Positions 32,845-44,603 of a stretch of 64,000 nt of DNA are shown piece after piece. The stretch's first letter is position 1. Each line of letters opens with the position of its first letter. Under the pieces are notes generated by a model, which worked only from the letters and a program-made list of their open reading frames with translations, was not told where the DNA came from and did no database searches. This stretch comes from Rapana venosa (taxonomy: Eukaryota; Mollusca; Gastropoda; Neogastropoda; Muricidae). A program made the position numbers and the translations under genes. The stretch is from NCBI GenBank assembly GCA_028751875.1, contig CM054141.1, forward strand, positions 68,490,873 through 68,554,872, written 5' to 3'.

Positions 32845-33237
32845 ACTGGTCGGTGGTCTAGAGGTAACGCGCCTGTCTAGAAAGCGAAAAGTCCGGGTCG
32901 GAAGTGTACGGTGGTTCAAATCCCGTTTGGACCCGAAACTTTTCCCCCATCCATTAGATCATGAGTTGTGGTCTGGGCGCTAGTCTTTCGGATGAGACGA
33001 TAAACCGAGGCCCCGTGTGTTGCGCATAATTATTTAGCGCACGTAAAAGAACCCACGGCAACAAAAGAGTTGTCCCTGGCAAAATTCTGTAGAAAAAAGC
33101 CACTCTGATAGGGAAACAAATACTGTTGCAGACAGGAAAAAAGAAAAAAAAGGTGGCGCTGCTCTTGTGGCGACGTGCTCTCCCAGGGGAGAACATCCCG
33201 AATTTCACGCAGAGAAATCTGCAGTGACTTAAAGTGG
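32845..33237 (+). mobile_element. SINE-B, full-length copy
   Basis: tRNA-like head GGTCGGTGGTCTAGAGGTAA with B box GGTTCAAATCCCG near 32913. The core GGATGAGACGATAAACCGAG is at 32989-33008, followed by GCGCACGTAAAAGAACCCAC, a CTGTAGAAAAAAGCCAC segment and the 3' part GGCGCTGCTCTTGTGGCGAC...GCAGAGAAATCTGCAGTGAC. About 390 bp. Non-autonomous. Confidence 0.85.
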
Positions 33238-33329
33238 TATCAATCAACACTGTCACAAGCACACAGTTCACCAGAATCTGTCCTAAGTCCTTGTTTGTTA
33301 GTGTCACAGTCTATATGTCAGTATCACAT

Positions 33330-33830
33330 GGTTCCATACTGATGGGTTGGTTTTCACATCCTGTGTCAGTCAGGGGCTGGGTTAAAAAGAGAGGGGATTC
33401 GCCACTGTACACGAACATGTCTGTGCCACTCTGTTATCATTGTTGTTGACTGTGTACAGCACACTGGGCGGGGTTGGAAGGAACAAACTGGAAGGGGATG
33501 TATCGTTCTGACTTGCCTTTCTTTCTTGTTCCATTCTGTGCTCCTCCGCTCTCCTCCTGTCCCTGTTCCTCTGGGCCACAGAGTTTCTCCTGCACACAAC
33601 ACTGCGATTTTCAGTGACAGGGGGCTGGTTGACAGTTGTTGTTGTTGTTGTTGTTGCTGTCATCCTGAGCACTACAGTCGTTTGATTGCCTCTGTCGTTT
33701 ATTCTGAATCTAAAGACATTGTGTTTTCCCACAGAGCTGCTTTTAGTATAGCTTCTAACGTAGACGGGAGACCTTCAACGGTCGTTATGTGCGTTAAACT
33801 GTAAAAAAAACCACCACACCACCTTGATAT
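33330..33830 (-). pseudogene. Possible terminal exon or retroelement ORF1 end (copy 1, frameshifted)
   Basis: Same sequence as 42076-42572 but with the frame broken by single-base differences (for example GACATTGTGTT here against GACATGTGTGTT in copy 2). See copy 2 for content. If the differences are sequencing errors both copies would be open. Confidence 0.3.
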
Positions 33831-33890
33831 TTTAAATGACTGCTGTGGAGAGATGCGTCTTGCTGGTTTCCTAGCAAGGGAAGCTCCAGT

Positions 33891-34005
<115 letters not shown>

Positions 34006-34394
34006 TTTATTGTAAAGGGAAAAACAGAATAAACAGACTGGTGGGATTTCTTACGCATCCTTTGTGAAAGAAAGCAAGTCGTAGTAAATCAGGAAGTTTG
34101 ATTTAAAAAATGATTATTGCAACAAAAAACAAAACAAATAAGAATCCGTAAAAGCAAAATCTCCAGTATCAGATGACAAGAGCTTGTTACAAGCTGCGTC
34201 CTTTGGTGTCACGTGTTGTCTGCAGCTGGTCTCTTCTTTCACGAAACGCATAATATTGCTTCCATTGGCCATCAGACAGACTGAACAAATAGGATCAAAA
34301 AATAACGCAGAACATTAATGGTGCCAACTGCTAAAATGGCTAAAACCTTTCCTTTCTTCCTTCTTTATTTATTTAGTTATGTATCTATTATATT
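34006..34394. other. Unassigned sequence (copy 1)
   Basis: AT-rich, with TTTATT repeats at 34365-34410. No gene seen. Confidence 0.35.
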
Positions 34395-34693
34395 CATTTA
34401 TTTATTACGTTATTACGCGTATAATGGAATAAGCACGAATTGCTTTTTTTTTACATCCAGTCCCCGTATTTATGAGGTTTTGTAAATATTGTCATCTGTT
34501 CCCACCGGCAACAATGGCCTACTCTTTCGAAAAGACGGGGCCTCGGCTTATAGTCTCATCCGAAGGACTTTTGTGGAGAATGGAGTACTGCACTGATGTT
34601 AACTCCCGAGGAAAATATCCCCTTGAACGGAATTCGAACCGGGATGGTCAGATTGCGATGGCAATGTTCTAACCATTAGGCTATCCCGTCCCC
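34395..34693 (-). mobile_element. SINE-A, full-length copy
   Basis: Minus-strand order: GGGGACGGGATAGCCTAATG, then GTTAGAAC (head with A box), B box GGTTCGAATTCCG near 34630, GTTAACATCAGTGCAG, core CCTTCGGATGAGACTATAAG, CGAGGCCCCGTC, CCATTGTTGCCGGTGGG, GGGGACTGGATG and the 3' end GTGCTTATTCCATTATACG. Complete from head to tail. Confidence 0.9.
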
Positions 34694-34869
34694 AAATAGC
34701 AAAGTATGATTTTTAGCAAAATATTTCTAACATGGAAAATTAAGAAAAGGACTTTACAAACGTTTTTATTAATTGTAAAATGATCTTATGAAAGATTTCA
34801 AGGTATCTGGTGATAAGAACAACTGGTATCTGAATTGTCAGTCACATAAGCGAAGAAAACACACACCAA

Positions 34870-34972
34870 ACTTGAATTGCCGTTATGTGCCTGACAAGTC
34901 GGGCCAGCGCATTCGATTCTGGTGTGGGAGAGAATTGTTCTATTTCAAGTCTTTTTGAAAACAAGGCTGGAG
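34870..34972 (-). mobile_element. SINE-C core fragment
   Basis: GCCGTTATGTGCCTGACAAG, then TCGGGCCAGCGCATTCGATTCTGG is the reverse complement of the SINE-C core. GGGAGAGAATTGTTCTATTT and TTTTTGAAAACAAGG continue it. Confidence 0.6.
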
Positions 34973-35335
34973 AATGAACCAAGGAGGCCACTCAAGGCCA
35001 GTCCACTTTCTGATGGTGTCTTCCCATCATTTTCTCTGTCTGCCTCTTCGTCTCCCTCCTGGTACTGTTCCCTGAAGGACAGTCTTGGCCAGTCCAGATG
35101 TTCGTGTGACGTGCCCGAACCACTTTAGTTTGTGTTTCTTCAATGAAGACAGGAGCTCTTCATCTGGTCCGATGGCGTTTTCAATTCTGGTTTTCACTTA
35201 CTAGTTAGTTGCATGATTTCTGTATGAAATTCCAAATACGTTTGCGAAATCATCTCATCTCCATTGTCTGCATCCTTCTCTCAATATCTGTTGTTATGAC
35301 CCTCGAAACCACCTAAAAGATGTACACCTGGATCA
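34973..35335 (-). pseudogene. LINE reverse-transcriptase C-terminal fragment (copy 1)
   Basis: The minus strand gives KKHKLKWFGHVTRTSGLAKT, VLQGTVPGGRRRGRQRK, then a stop where the family usually has KRWEDNI, and an RRMQTMEMR-type segment upstream. It is the post-thumb region of a LINE polyprotein with stops and frameshifts. Confidence 0.7.
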
Positions 35336-35725
35336 GAATTGGAAAAATAGAAGATGGGGAAGATAAATGAAGGTAAGTTTAAAAAAAACAAAAAAAACAC
35401 GTTTCAGACCACGAACATGGTTTTGTGAAGACGTAAACTACCTCCAGCCAGCCACAAGTTGACGTGGCACACAGACAGACAGACAGACAGACACAGAGGC
35501 TGTCACACGTAGAGAAAAGCAAGAAAGCTACAGAGCATACACTAACACACACTCCTACCAGAGTCGCTCAAGCAATGACATATGCAGGAAGACAGCCCAG
35601 TACACAGACCGTCACACCCAGAAAACCAACCCAGGAATAACAGCCCAAACATGCTGCTATTACGATGACTCTGACCAGTAGCATATTTTCATGTTCAATG
35701 TCTCTTTCCTCGCTATCTAGCCCTC
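35336..35725. other. Unassigned sequence (copy 1)
   Basis: Includes a GACA run at 35471-35490. No gene seen. Confidence 0.35.
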
Positions 35726-35828
35726 TCTTCTTCTTCTTCTTCTTCTTCTTCTTTCTTCTTCTTCTTCTTCTTCTTCCTTCTTCTTTCTTCTTCTTCTTCT
35801 TCTTCTTCTTCTTCTTCTTCTTCTTTTT
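35726..35828 (-). repeat. (TTC)n tail of a SINE-C copy
   Basis: TTC triplets with TTTC and TTCC interruptions. In copy 2 (44497-44584) the array is longer and uninterrupted. It abuts a minus-strand SINE-C end. Confidence 0.9.
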
Positions 35829-35945
35829 CGCATTATTCAAAAGCTCGGACAGCAACTGTTGCTGTCTGTTATTAAGCGAAAATGCGTTGCCTTGCAGAGA
35901 AGCGCCTGAAAGTCAGTCCCAGCGCATCTCACTTCGCTTCCTCGT
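35829..35945 (-). mobile_element. SINE-C, inverted partner of 35946-36165
   Basis: On the minus strand it ends GCAACAGTTGCTGTCCGAGC, then TTTTGAATAATGCG and a GAA tail. The core AAGGCAACGCATTTTCGC and GACTTTCAGGCGCTTC are present. Confidence 0.75.
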
Positions 35946-36145
35946 TGTTGTTTTTTCCTGTCACCTCCTCCTTGTCTATTTTTGCTTTCTTGGTCCATTC
36001 CTTTGTCCTTTTGTAGAAAAACATAAAAGATAACAATTCTTTACCTCGACGAAGCTGGATGTGCTGGGACTGACTTGTCAGGCGCTTAAACGGCAGCGCA
36101 ACCGTAATATTGCTCATAGAACAGACAACGATAGTTGATGTCCGA
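35946..36145 (+). mobile_element. SINE-C, plus-strand copy
   Basis: Begins in TTTTCCTGTCACCTCCTCCT and runs through TAACAATTCTTTACC, GGATGTGCTGGGACTGACTT, GTCAGGCGCTTAAACGGCAG, GCTCATAGAACAGAC and ends GATGTCCGAGCGTTCGAAGA. Head-to-head with the copy on its left. Confidence 0.8.
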
Positions 36146-36265
36146 GCGTTCGAAGAAGAAAAAGAGAAGAAGAAGAAGAAGAAGAAAGACGACGACGAAG
36201 ATGAAGAAGTACAACAACAACAACAACAATGACAACATCAACAACACCAACAACAACAAGGAAAA
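36146..36265 (+). repeat. GAA/GAC/CAA trinucleotide tail of SINE-C
   Basis: GAA, GAC, GAA, then CAA triplets continuing the SINE-C 3' end. Confidence 0.9.
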
Positions 36266-36540
36266 GAAGAACAAGGATATCTATGTCTGAATCTATTTGT
36301 TTCTTCTTCAATCAGGGACTCTTTTGGAAAGCTTCAGCAAGACAGAGAACATAGATTTCTTGTACCAGGAAACTCACACATGCAAACGCCTATTTACAAA
36401 GGCATGACCATTTTGTGTGGAAAGTGTCTTCAAAACAAACAAACAAACAAACAAAAGAACATCAGGACAAAGCCTTGCGCAACACTTCTTTACAGAGACG
36501 TCTGCTACATTTGGATACATGTGCACACAACCAAAAAGAA
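36266..36540. other. Unassigned, right end of copy 1
   Basis: Unique sequence with an AAAC tetramer patch (36434-36452). The copy ends at 36540. Confidence 0.4.
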
Positions 36541-36628
36541 GGGGGAGAATAAATAGATGAATGAATGAATGATGAATGAATGAGCGAACGAACAAATGAC
36601 AGGAATAAATGAATGAATGGATGGATGG

Positions 36629-37053
36629 GGGATGGTATAACCTAGCAGTTAGGGCCTTGCGCTTGTGATCAGACGGCTCTGATGGAGCCTCCACAAACCG
36701 CCAGTGACGGGGAATGTCACCCCAGAGGTCACACTGTGCCGACTCCTCTCCCCCCCTTCATGTCCTGGCCTTCACATGGGGCTATGAACTAAGGCCCGGT
36801 GTGTGGATGCACGCACATCTCTCGCTCACGTTAACGCCCCGCTCGGCCCCTTGTACGGGTAGGCTCTTTCCTGCCGGCAGGAACGGATGTCCTTTTTTTT
36901 ATAAACGCATGCGCACATATGTCTTGTTTAGACACTCTCCCCGAAGACAGAAAAGAGATACCTTAGCGGTGGAGAAAAGCGGTCACATACGCAACATCTC
37001 ACCATTGGTGAACCTAGGAGCTCTAGTGGAGCATCGAAACAGAGAACGATAAT
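36629..37053 (+). mobile_element. SINE-D (copy 2 of the duplicated unit)
   Basis: Same as 27864-28288. One visible difference is CACTCTCCCCGAAG here against CACTCCTCCCGAAG. Confidence 0.65.
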
Positions 37054-37860
37054 TATGCGAATGGTAGGATCTGAGGCACAGCCGAGTCTTACAACGACGT
37101 CCTTGCAAACAAACTTGTTACCGAGTAGAGTATCGTAAAAAGAACGGGACACCCGAAAGTAACGCAGGATACTGTTGTTGTTAGGTTGATATGTACTCAT
37201 AACCACCCATCGAGATGCTTGATCATAGACTTTGACCCCCACACCTCTGGCATTTTTGTTCAGACTTTACTGGAGACAAGTTTCAATTGTTTGTATAATG
37301 TTTTCTAGTGATTTGAACCGATAAATCATCAGAAGCTACTTCATCTATAATCACTGGTTGATGGTAGTAATTGTGGGCTGGTGATGTAGATGCTAAAGAG
37401 GAGAGGGCATGAGACAGTACCCTGATGCACCTCCTATTTGACTAAGCCTGTAGTGGAGTCTTTTCCTTTAAAAAAAAAGTTCATACTCTGTCCTTTCTAT
37501 CAAGTATGAATGAAAGAATTACATCTCTGAGGAATGATAGCAGGACAGTTTTGTCAGAAAGAGAAAGGGCGAGCGAAAAGGTCAAATGCTATTTTTTTGC
37601 ACTCTTAAAGCACTCTTAAAGTGTACTTTATGTAGAAGAAAATCAACAGAACAGAACCGCTGAGCAAACATTGCACTATTAACAAGTTGAATTTCATTTT
37701 AGGTTTTAATGTCCACAATGCTTTTTTCACTCAGAAATGCTTACATTTCAAAGACAATTGTATTATTTCAAAGCTAATTCGCTAACACTAATTCGTTTAA
37801 CTTTTCTGGATTTTGGCGGGGTTCTAACAAAAAAGATAATTCTTAATTACCCAAATGTGT
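37054..37860. other. Unassigned sequence (copy 2)
   Basis: Equivalent of 28289-29095, with several one-base indels (for example near 37400, 37580 and 37822). Confidence 0.4.
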
Positions 37861-38063
37861 GTGTTTTTATTTTATTCTTGTATTCTTTTATATCAAGGAT
37901 AGTGGAATAAGCAATTATGTACTTTGTGTGTGTATGTGCGTGCGTGCATACGTGTGTGTGTGTGTGTGCGTGTGTGTGCGTGCGTGCATATGTGCTTTCT
38001 TTAATTTAACGTCTGTTCCCTCAAGGTGATATTAGACAAAAGATAGTGTTACAATACATAGAG

Positions 38064-38131
<68 letters not shown>

Positions 38132-38185
38132 GTGTGTGTGTGTGTGTGCATGCGTGTGTGTGTGTGAATGTGTGTGTGTGCTTAC
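37861..38185 (+). repeat. SINE-A 3'-end scrap and TG arrays (copy 2)
   Basis: Equivalent of 29096-29415. The scrap reads on the minus strand. Confidence 0.85.
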
Positions 38186-38464
38186 CTATTAGTGTCTGTG
38201 CACGAGATAAAAGGAAAAAAATACAACGACATTATGGGAGGGACGGGGACGAGGGGGTGGGGGAGGCTTGGAACAGCTTAAACTGCATATGTATATGCAT
38301 ATGCGTGCATATGTGTTTGTGTGGTGCATGTAAGGAAATGCAATCGTGTGATTCCTGTGTATGTTGATTGCTTATACGTAGCTTCCCCTTCACTGTGGGC
38401 ATTGGGCTTTCAGACAGTGTATCGTGGACAAGAGAAACTTATCGAAACCACTCTCTCTCTCTCC
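38186..38464. other. No recognisable feature (copy 2)
   Basis: Equivalent of 29416-29695. Confidence 0.3.
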
Positions 38465-38900
38465 CTGAGTATGGCAGTGTCAAAGAAGCCCATCTCTGTC
38501 ACTGAAGTGTTCAAGTGTCGAAGAGGTCCACCTCCCTCACTGAAGTGTTCAAGTGTCGCAGAAGTCCACCTCCCTCACTGAAGTGTTCAAGTGTCGAAGA
38601 GGTCCACCTCCCTCACTGAAGTGTTCAAGTGTCGCAGAAGTCCACCTCCCTCACTGAAGTGTTCAAGTGTCGAAGAGGTCCACCTCCCTCACTGAAGTGT
38701 TCAAGTGTCGAAGAGGTCCACCTCCCTCACTGAAGTGTTCAAGTGTCGAAGAGGTCCACCTCTGTCACTGAAGTGTTGAAGTCAATTATGCTGGAAATTT
38801 TAAAAAACCCATATACAATAAATAAATAAATAAGTAAGTAAAGTTTTGAAGTATCAAAGAAGTTCATTTCCCTTACTAGAGTCTGGAACTTTTGAAATGT
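38465..38900 (+). repeat. 38-bp minisatellite (copy 2)
   Basis: Same seven units and flanking decayed copies as 29700-30135, with the same subtype order, so the array was duplicated as a block. Confidence 0.95.
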
Positions 38901-39105
38901 CAAGGAAGCTCATCTCTCTCAGAAGCTGTATACTGGCTGCCTACGATGTAACTATCCGTGCCGTGAACCCCATTAGTCTACACATCTACCAGGAAGGGGG
39001 GCGAGGTGTTGATCTGTGCACAATGATGCTGTTGTGTGTGCGTTCACACGACACCACCCTGACTGTAAGTAGTCTCCTTTGAAGGGTCTTCACGGAGTGG
39101 AATCA

Positions 39106-39207
39106 GTATCAATGGATGGGAGGATGGATGGATGGATGGATGTGTGGATGGATGGATGTGTGGATGGATATGTGGATGGATGGATGGATGGATGGATGGA
39201 CGGATGG

Positions 39208-39244
<37 letters not shown>

Positions 39245-39338
39245 GGATGGATGGATGGATGGATGGATGGGTGGGTGGGTGGTTGGGTGGGTGGGTGGAT
39301 GGATGGATGGATGGATGGATGGCTAGATGGATGGATGG

Positions 39339-39374
<36 letters not shown>

Positions 39375-39448
39375 ATGGATGGATGGATGGATGGATGGAT
39401 GGATGGGTGGATGGGTGGATGAATGGATGGATGGATGGACGGACGGAC

Positions 39449-39482
<34 letters not shown>

Positions 39483-39976
39483 GTATGTGGATGGATGGAT
39501 GGATGGATGGATGATGGATGGTATGGATGGGTGGATGGATGGATGGATGGATGGATGGATGGATGGATGGATGGACGACGGATGAATGGATGGATGGACG
39601 TCGGACGGATGGGTGGGTGGGTGGGTGGATGGATGATGGATGGATGGAGAGCGGACGGACGACGGACGGACGGACGGACGGACGGACGGACGGGACGGAC
39701 GGACGGATGGATGGATGGATGGATGGATGGATGGATGGATGGATGGATGGATGGATGGATGGATGGATGGATGGATGGATGGATGGATGGGTGGGTGGGT
39801 GGATGGATGGATGGATGGATGGATGGATGGATGGACGGATGGATGGATGGGTGGATGGGTGGATGGATGGATGGATGGATGGATGGATGGATGGATGGAT
39901 GGATGGGTGGGTGGGTGGATGGATGGATGGATGGATGGATGGATGGATGGATGGATGGATGGATGGATGGATGGGT
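39106..39976 (+). repeat. (GGAT)n array (copy 2)
   Basis: Equivalent of 30341-31208. Block structure is largely conserved, with local changes near 39508, 39635 and 39900. Confidence 0.97.
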
Positions 39977-40099
39977 GGTAGGAGTCGAGAGACTGGAGTC
40001 AGTACTCCAAGGAAACGTCGTCCCCAAGAGTGGACCTTTGACCCCAGACTCTGACCCATTCCCATTTTCAGTTGCCGACAGACCGCTGGTTTAAATCTT

Positions 40100-40280
40100 C
40101 AGTCGCACATACATGCATGCATGAAGTCTGGTTCCTTGTGGGCAAGGATCCTGAGAGGAAAGGAGATGGTTTCAGTGTCTACCAGCCCTGTGGTGACTGA
40201 AGAGACCGATGTGTGAGGAGCACGTTCTGCTGCATGCTGGGCAGATAAGGAAGAAAGGGAAATGCTGTTGACTGGTCGTT
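40100..40280 (-). pseudogene. LINE zinc-finger 3' end (copy 2)
   Basis: Equivalent of 31335-31512. One base is missing in GGCAGATAAGG and one is added in GCCCTGTGG relative to copy 1, so the CxxC finger is no longer in one frame. Confidence 0.55.
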
Positions 40281-40353
40281 GATATCGTTATGTACGTGCA
40301 TATGTATATATGTAGATGCATATGCATACATATATGCATACATAATTATATTC

Positions 40354-40541
40354 ATACATACATACATACATACATGCATGCATGCATGCATGCATGCATG
40401 CATCATACATACATACATACATACATACATACATACATACATACATACATACATACATACATACATACATACATACATACATACATACATACATACATAC
40501 ATACATACATACATACATACATGCATGCATGCATACACACA
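40354..40541 (+). repeat. (CATA)n array (copy 2)
   Basis: Equivalent of 31585-31772, with a longer GCATGCATG block at 40375-40402. Confidence 0.97.
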
Positions 40542-41039
40542 TACATACTGTTACCTTTTATATTCAGACGACAATTTTCCGTTTGCGATCTTCCTACAAA
40601 AACCACTTACACACGAGAATCGCTTCCTTAAAGCAGTTACCCGCATGGTGTTAACGAGGTCTCTGATATTGATCGCAGTGACAGTTTCAAAAACCCTCAA
40701 GAGTAATCTGCATTGTCAGGCCTATAGAGACATCAACGCTGATCCCCCCCTCCCCAATCTGATACTTGGAACATAACGGCCCGACAGAAATGTCTCGGAT
40801 CGTGGTGGTGTTCTTACACGCGTGTTCAGCAGGATTGTCTTTAGTGTGCGTGATGGCGGTGACATTGCCGACAAAGGAAAAGAGAGACAAAGCGACAGAC
40901 GTGCAGACTGAACCAGACAGATTGACTGACGTTCAGAAGCTGAGATAAGAACAGGGAAAGGACGTGCATTGCATTGGTGGGATGGAGTGGGGGGTGGGGG
41001 AGCTGCTCGTTTCATATAATAATTATGAGGTAGGGGCAC
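40542..41039. other. Unassigned sequence (copy 2)
   Basis: Equivalent of 31773-32266. Confidence 0.35.
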
Positions 41040-41044
41040 AGAGA

Positions 41045-41120
<76 letters not shown>
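41040..41120 (+). repeat. (GA)n array (copy 2)
   Basis: Equivalent of 32267-32353. Confidence 0.95.
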
Positions 41121-41122
<2 letters not shown>

Positions 41123-41609
41123 CTCAAACTCAAATAATTTAATTGCACAGATAAAGCATATCCATTGCAATGTGAAAATACAACATACATGGCATATATG
41201 GTTGTCCTGACAAGGATTCCTTGTCACGGAAGTATTTTGCCATATTTTTTGTCAAAAGCACATCATAAAGGAAATATGTTTAACACTATCAGCAGTACAT
41301 TTTTTTTAATCATTTTTGCATTCATGATACATCTCAAGAAAAATGCTCTTTTTCAACGGTTGCACACAAACAAAACCACGGGTTCTTCTTTACCGAAAGC
41401 ACGGGGCGCCAAACTGTCCGTGTTTTTCTTGGATTCCTGGAGAGCGGCCACCATGTCTTTGCTGCCAACTCCCGTGGCTGTGCAGTTGGCTGTGGTGATT
41501 CACGAAGTCGGCTGTCCCTCGTGTCCACATGTTGGGTGTTGTCTGCACAGTGGGAAGCAGCCCTGCTGCCACTCTTGTCAGCATGCAGTGTGCACATGGT
41601 AGTTGCAAC
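41121..41609. other. Unassigned sequence (copy 2)
   Basis: Equivalent of 32354-32844. Confidence 0.35.
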
Positions 41610-42002
41610 ACTGGTCGGTGGTCTAGAGGTAACGCGCCTGTCTAGAAAGCGAAAAGTCCGGGTCGGAAGTGTGCGGTGGTTCAAATCCCGTTTGGACCCG
41701 AAACTTTTCCCCCATCCATTAGATCATGAGTTGTGGTCTGGGCGCTAGTCTTTCGGATGAGACGATAAACCGAGGCCCCGTGTGTTGCGCATAATTATTT
41801 AGCGCACGTAAAAGAACCCACGGCAACAAAAGAGTTGTCCCTGGCAAAATTCTGTAGAAAAAAGCCACTCTGATAGGGAAACAAATACTGTTGCAGACAG
41901 GAAAAAAGAAAAAAAAGGTGGCGCTGCTCTTGTGGCGACGTGCTCTCCCAGGGGAGAACATCCCGAATTTCACGCAGAGAAATCTGCAGTGACTTAAAGT
42001 GG
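41610..42002 (+). mobile_element. SINE-B (copy 2 of the duplicated unit)
   Basis: Same as 32845-33237; one substitution was noticed in the head (GTGTGCGG against GTGTACGG). Full length. Confidence 0.85.
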
Positions 42003-42075
42003 TATCAATCAACACTGTCACAAGCACACAGTTCACCAGAATCTGTCCTAAGTCCTTGTTTGTTAGTGTCACAGT

Positions 42076-42572
42076 CTATATGTCAGTATCACATGGTTCC
42101 ATACTGATGGGTTGGTTTTCACATCCTGTGTCAGTCAGGGGCTGGGTTAAAAAGAGAGGGGATTCGCCACTGTACACGAACATGTCTGTGCCAACTCTGT
42201 TATCATTGTTGTTGACTGTGTACAGCACACTGGGCGGGGTTGGAAGGAACAAACTGGAAGGGGATGTATCGTTCTGACTTGCCTTTCTTTCTTGTTCCAT
42301 TCTGTGCTCCTCCGCTCTCCTCCTGTCCCTGTTCCTCTGGGCCACAGAGTTTCTCCTGCACACAACACTGCGATTTTCAGTGACAGGGGGCTGGTTGACA
42401 GTTGTTGTTGTTGTTGTTGTTGCTGTCATCCTGAGCACTACAGTCGTTTGATTGCCTCTGTCGTTTATTCTGAATCTAAAGACATGTGTGTTTTCCCACA
42501 GAGCTGCTTTTAGTATAGCTTCTAACGTAGACGGGAGACCTTCAACGGTCGTTATGTGCGTTAAAACTGTAA
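42076..42572 (-). CDS. Candidate terminal exon or ORF1-like segment, unrecognised
   Basis: Minus-strand open stretch of about 165 codons from a good acceptor-like sequence (polypyrimidine then ACAG, near 42570) to a stop at 42076-42078. The frame extends left to a Met at 42645, but that part looks non-coding. Content: an [20 protein letters not shown] helix-like start, an [18 protein letters not shown] segment, a threonine run encoded by a GTT repeat, a basic stretch [20 protein letters not shown], and an [14 protein letters not shown] end. The mixed residue use is unlike the simple-repeat frames around it. No family recognised. The basic patch after a short beta-like segment recalls ORF1 ends of some animal LINEs, which is weak inference. 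It stands 74 bp right of SINE-B. Copy 1 (33330-33830) is frameshifted. Confidence 0.3.
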
Positions 42573-42658
42573 AAAAAACCACCACACCACCTTGATATTT
42601 TAAATGACTGCTGTGGAGAGATGCGTCTTGCTGGTTTCCTAGCAAGGGAAGCTCCAGT

Positions 42659-43155
<497 letters not shown>

Positions 43156-43159
43156 ATTC

Positions 43160-43457
43160 ATTTATTTATTACGTTATTACCGCGTATAATGGAATAAGCA
43201 CGAATTGCTTTTTTTTTACATCCAGTCCCCGTATTTATGAGGTTTTGTAAATATTGTCATCTGTTCCCACCGGCACACAATGGCCTACTCTTTCGAAAAG
43301 ACGGGGCCTCGGCTTATAGTCTCATCCGAAGGACTTTTGTGGAGAATGGAGTCTGCACTGATGTTAACTCCCGAGGAAAAATCCCCTTGAACGGAATTCG
43401 AACCGGGATGGTCAGATTGCGATGGCAATGTTCTAACCATTAGGCTATCCCGTCCCC
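43160..43457 (-). mobile_element. SINE-A (copy 2 of the duplicated unit)
   Basis: Same as 34395-34693; here CACACAATGG and GAGTCTGCAC keep bases that copy 1 has lost or gained. Confidence 0.9.
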
Positions 43458-43632
43458 AAATAGCATAAGTATGATTTTTAGCAAAATATTTCTAACATGG
43501 AAAATTAAGAAAAGGACTTTACAAACGTTTTTATTAATTGTAAAATGATCTTATGAAAGATTTCAAGGTATCTGGTGATAAGAACAACTGGTATCTGAAT
43601 TGTCAGTCACATAAGCGAAGAAAACACACACC

Positions 43633-43736
43633 AAACTTGAATTGCCGTTATGTGCCTGACAAGTCGGGCCCAGCGCATTCGATTCTGGTGTGGGAGAGAA
43701 TTGTTCTATTTCAAGTCTTTTTGAAAACAAGGCTGG
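43633..43736 (-). mobile_element. SINE-C core fragment (copy 2)
   Basis: Equivalent of 34870-34972. Confidence 0.6.
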
Positions 43737-44100
43737 AGAATGAACCAAGGAGGCCACTCAAGGCCAGTCCACTTTCTGATGGTGTCTTCCCATCATTTTC
43801 TCTGTCTGCCTCTTCGTCTCCCTCCTGGTACTGTTCCCTGAAGGACAGTCTTGGCCAGTCCAGATGTTCGTGTGACGTGCCCGAACCACTTTAGTTTGTG
43901 TTTCTTCAATGAAGACAGGAGCTCTTCATCTGGTCCGATGGCGTTTTCAATTCTGGTTTTCACTTACTAGTTAGTTGCATGATTTCTGTATGAAATTCCA
44001 AATACGTTTGCGAAATCATCTCATCTCCATTGTCTGCATCCTTCTCTCAATATCTGTTGTTATGACCCTCGAAACCACCTAAAAGATGTACACCTGGATC
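43737..44100 (-). pseudogene. LINE reverse-transcriptase C-terminal fragment (copy 2)
   Basis: Equivalent of 34973-35335, with the same in-frame stop, so the decay predates the duplication. Confidence 0.7.
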
Positions 44101-44494
44101 AGAATTGGAAAAATAGAAGATGGGGAAGATAAATGAAGGTAAGTTTAAAAAACAAAACAAAAAACACGTTCAGACCACGAACATGGTTTTGTGAAGACGT
44201 AAACTACCTCCCAGCCAGCCACAAGTTGACGTGGCACACAGACAGACAGACAGACAGACACAGAGGCTGTCACACGTAGAGAAAAGCAAGAAAGCTACAG
44301 AGCATACACTAACACACACTCCCTACCAGAGTCGCTCAAGCAATGACATATGCAGGAAGACAGCCCAGTACACAGACCGTCACACCCAGAAAACCAACCC
44401 AGGAATAACAGCCCCAAACATGCTGCTATTACGATGACTCTGACCAGTAGCATATTTTCATGTTCAATGTCTCTTTCCCTCGCTATCTAGCCCT
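44101..44494. other. Unassigned sequence (copy 2)
   Basis: Equivalent of 35336-35725. Confidence 0.35.
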
Positions 44495-44603
44495 CTCTTC
44501 TTCTTCTTCTTCTTCTTCTTCTTCTTCTTCTTCTTCTTCTTCTTCTTCTTCTTCTTCTTCTTCTTCTTCTTCTTCTTCTTCTTCGCAATTCTTCTTCTTC
44601 TTT
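44495..44603 (-). repeat. (TTC)n tail of SINE-C (copy 2)
   Basis: About 88 bp of pure TTC, then GCAATTCTTC and TTTTTC. Longer and purer than in copy 1. Confidence 0.9.

Noticed and set aside
32569..32919. Minus-strand open frame of 116 codons, conserved in both duplicate units
   Set aside because: Conservation only reflects the recent duplication; the frame runs into the SINE-B head and has no recognisable domain.
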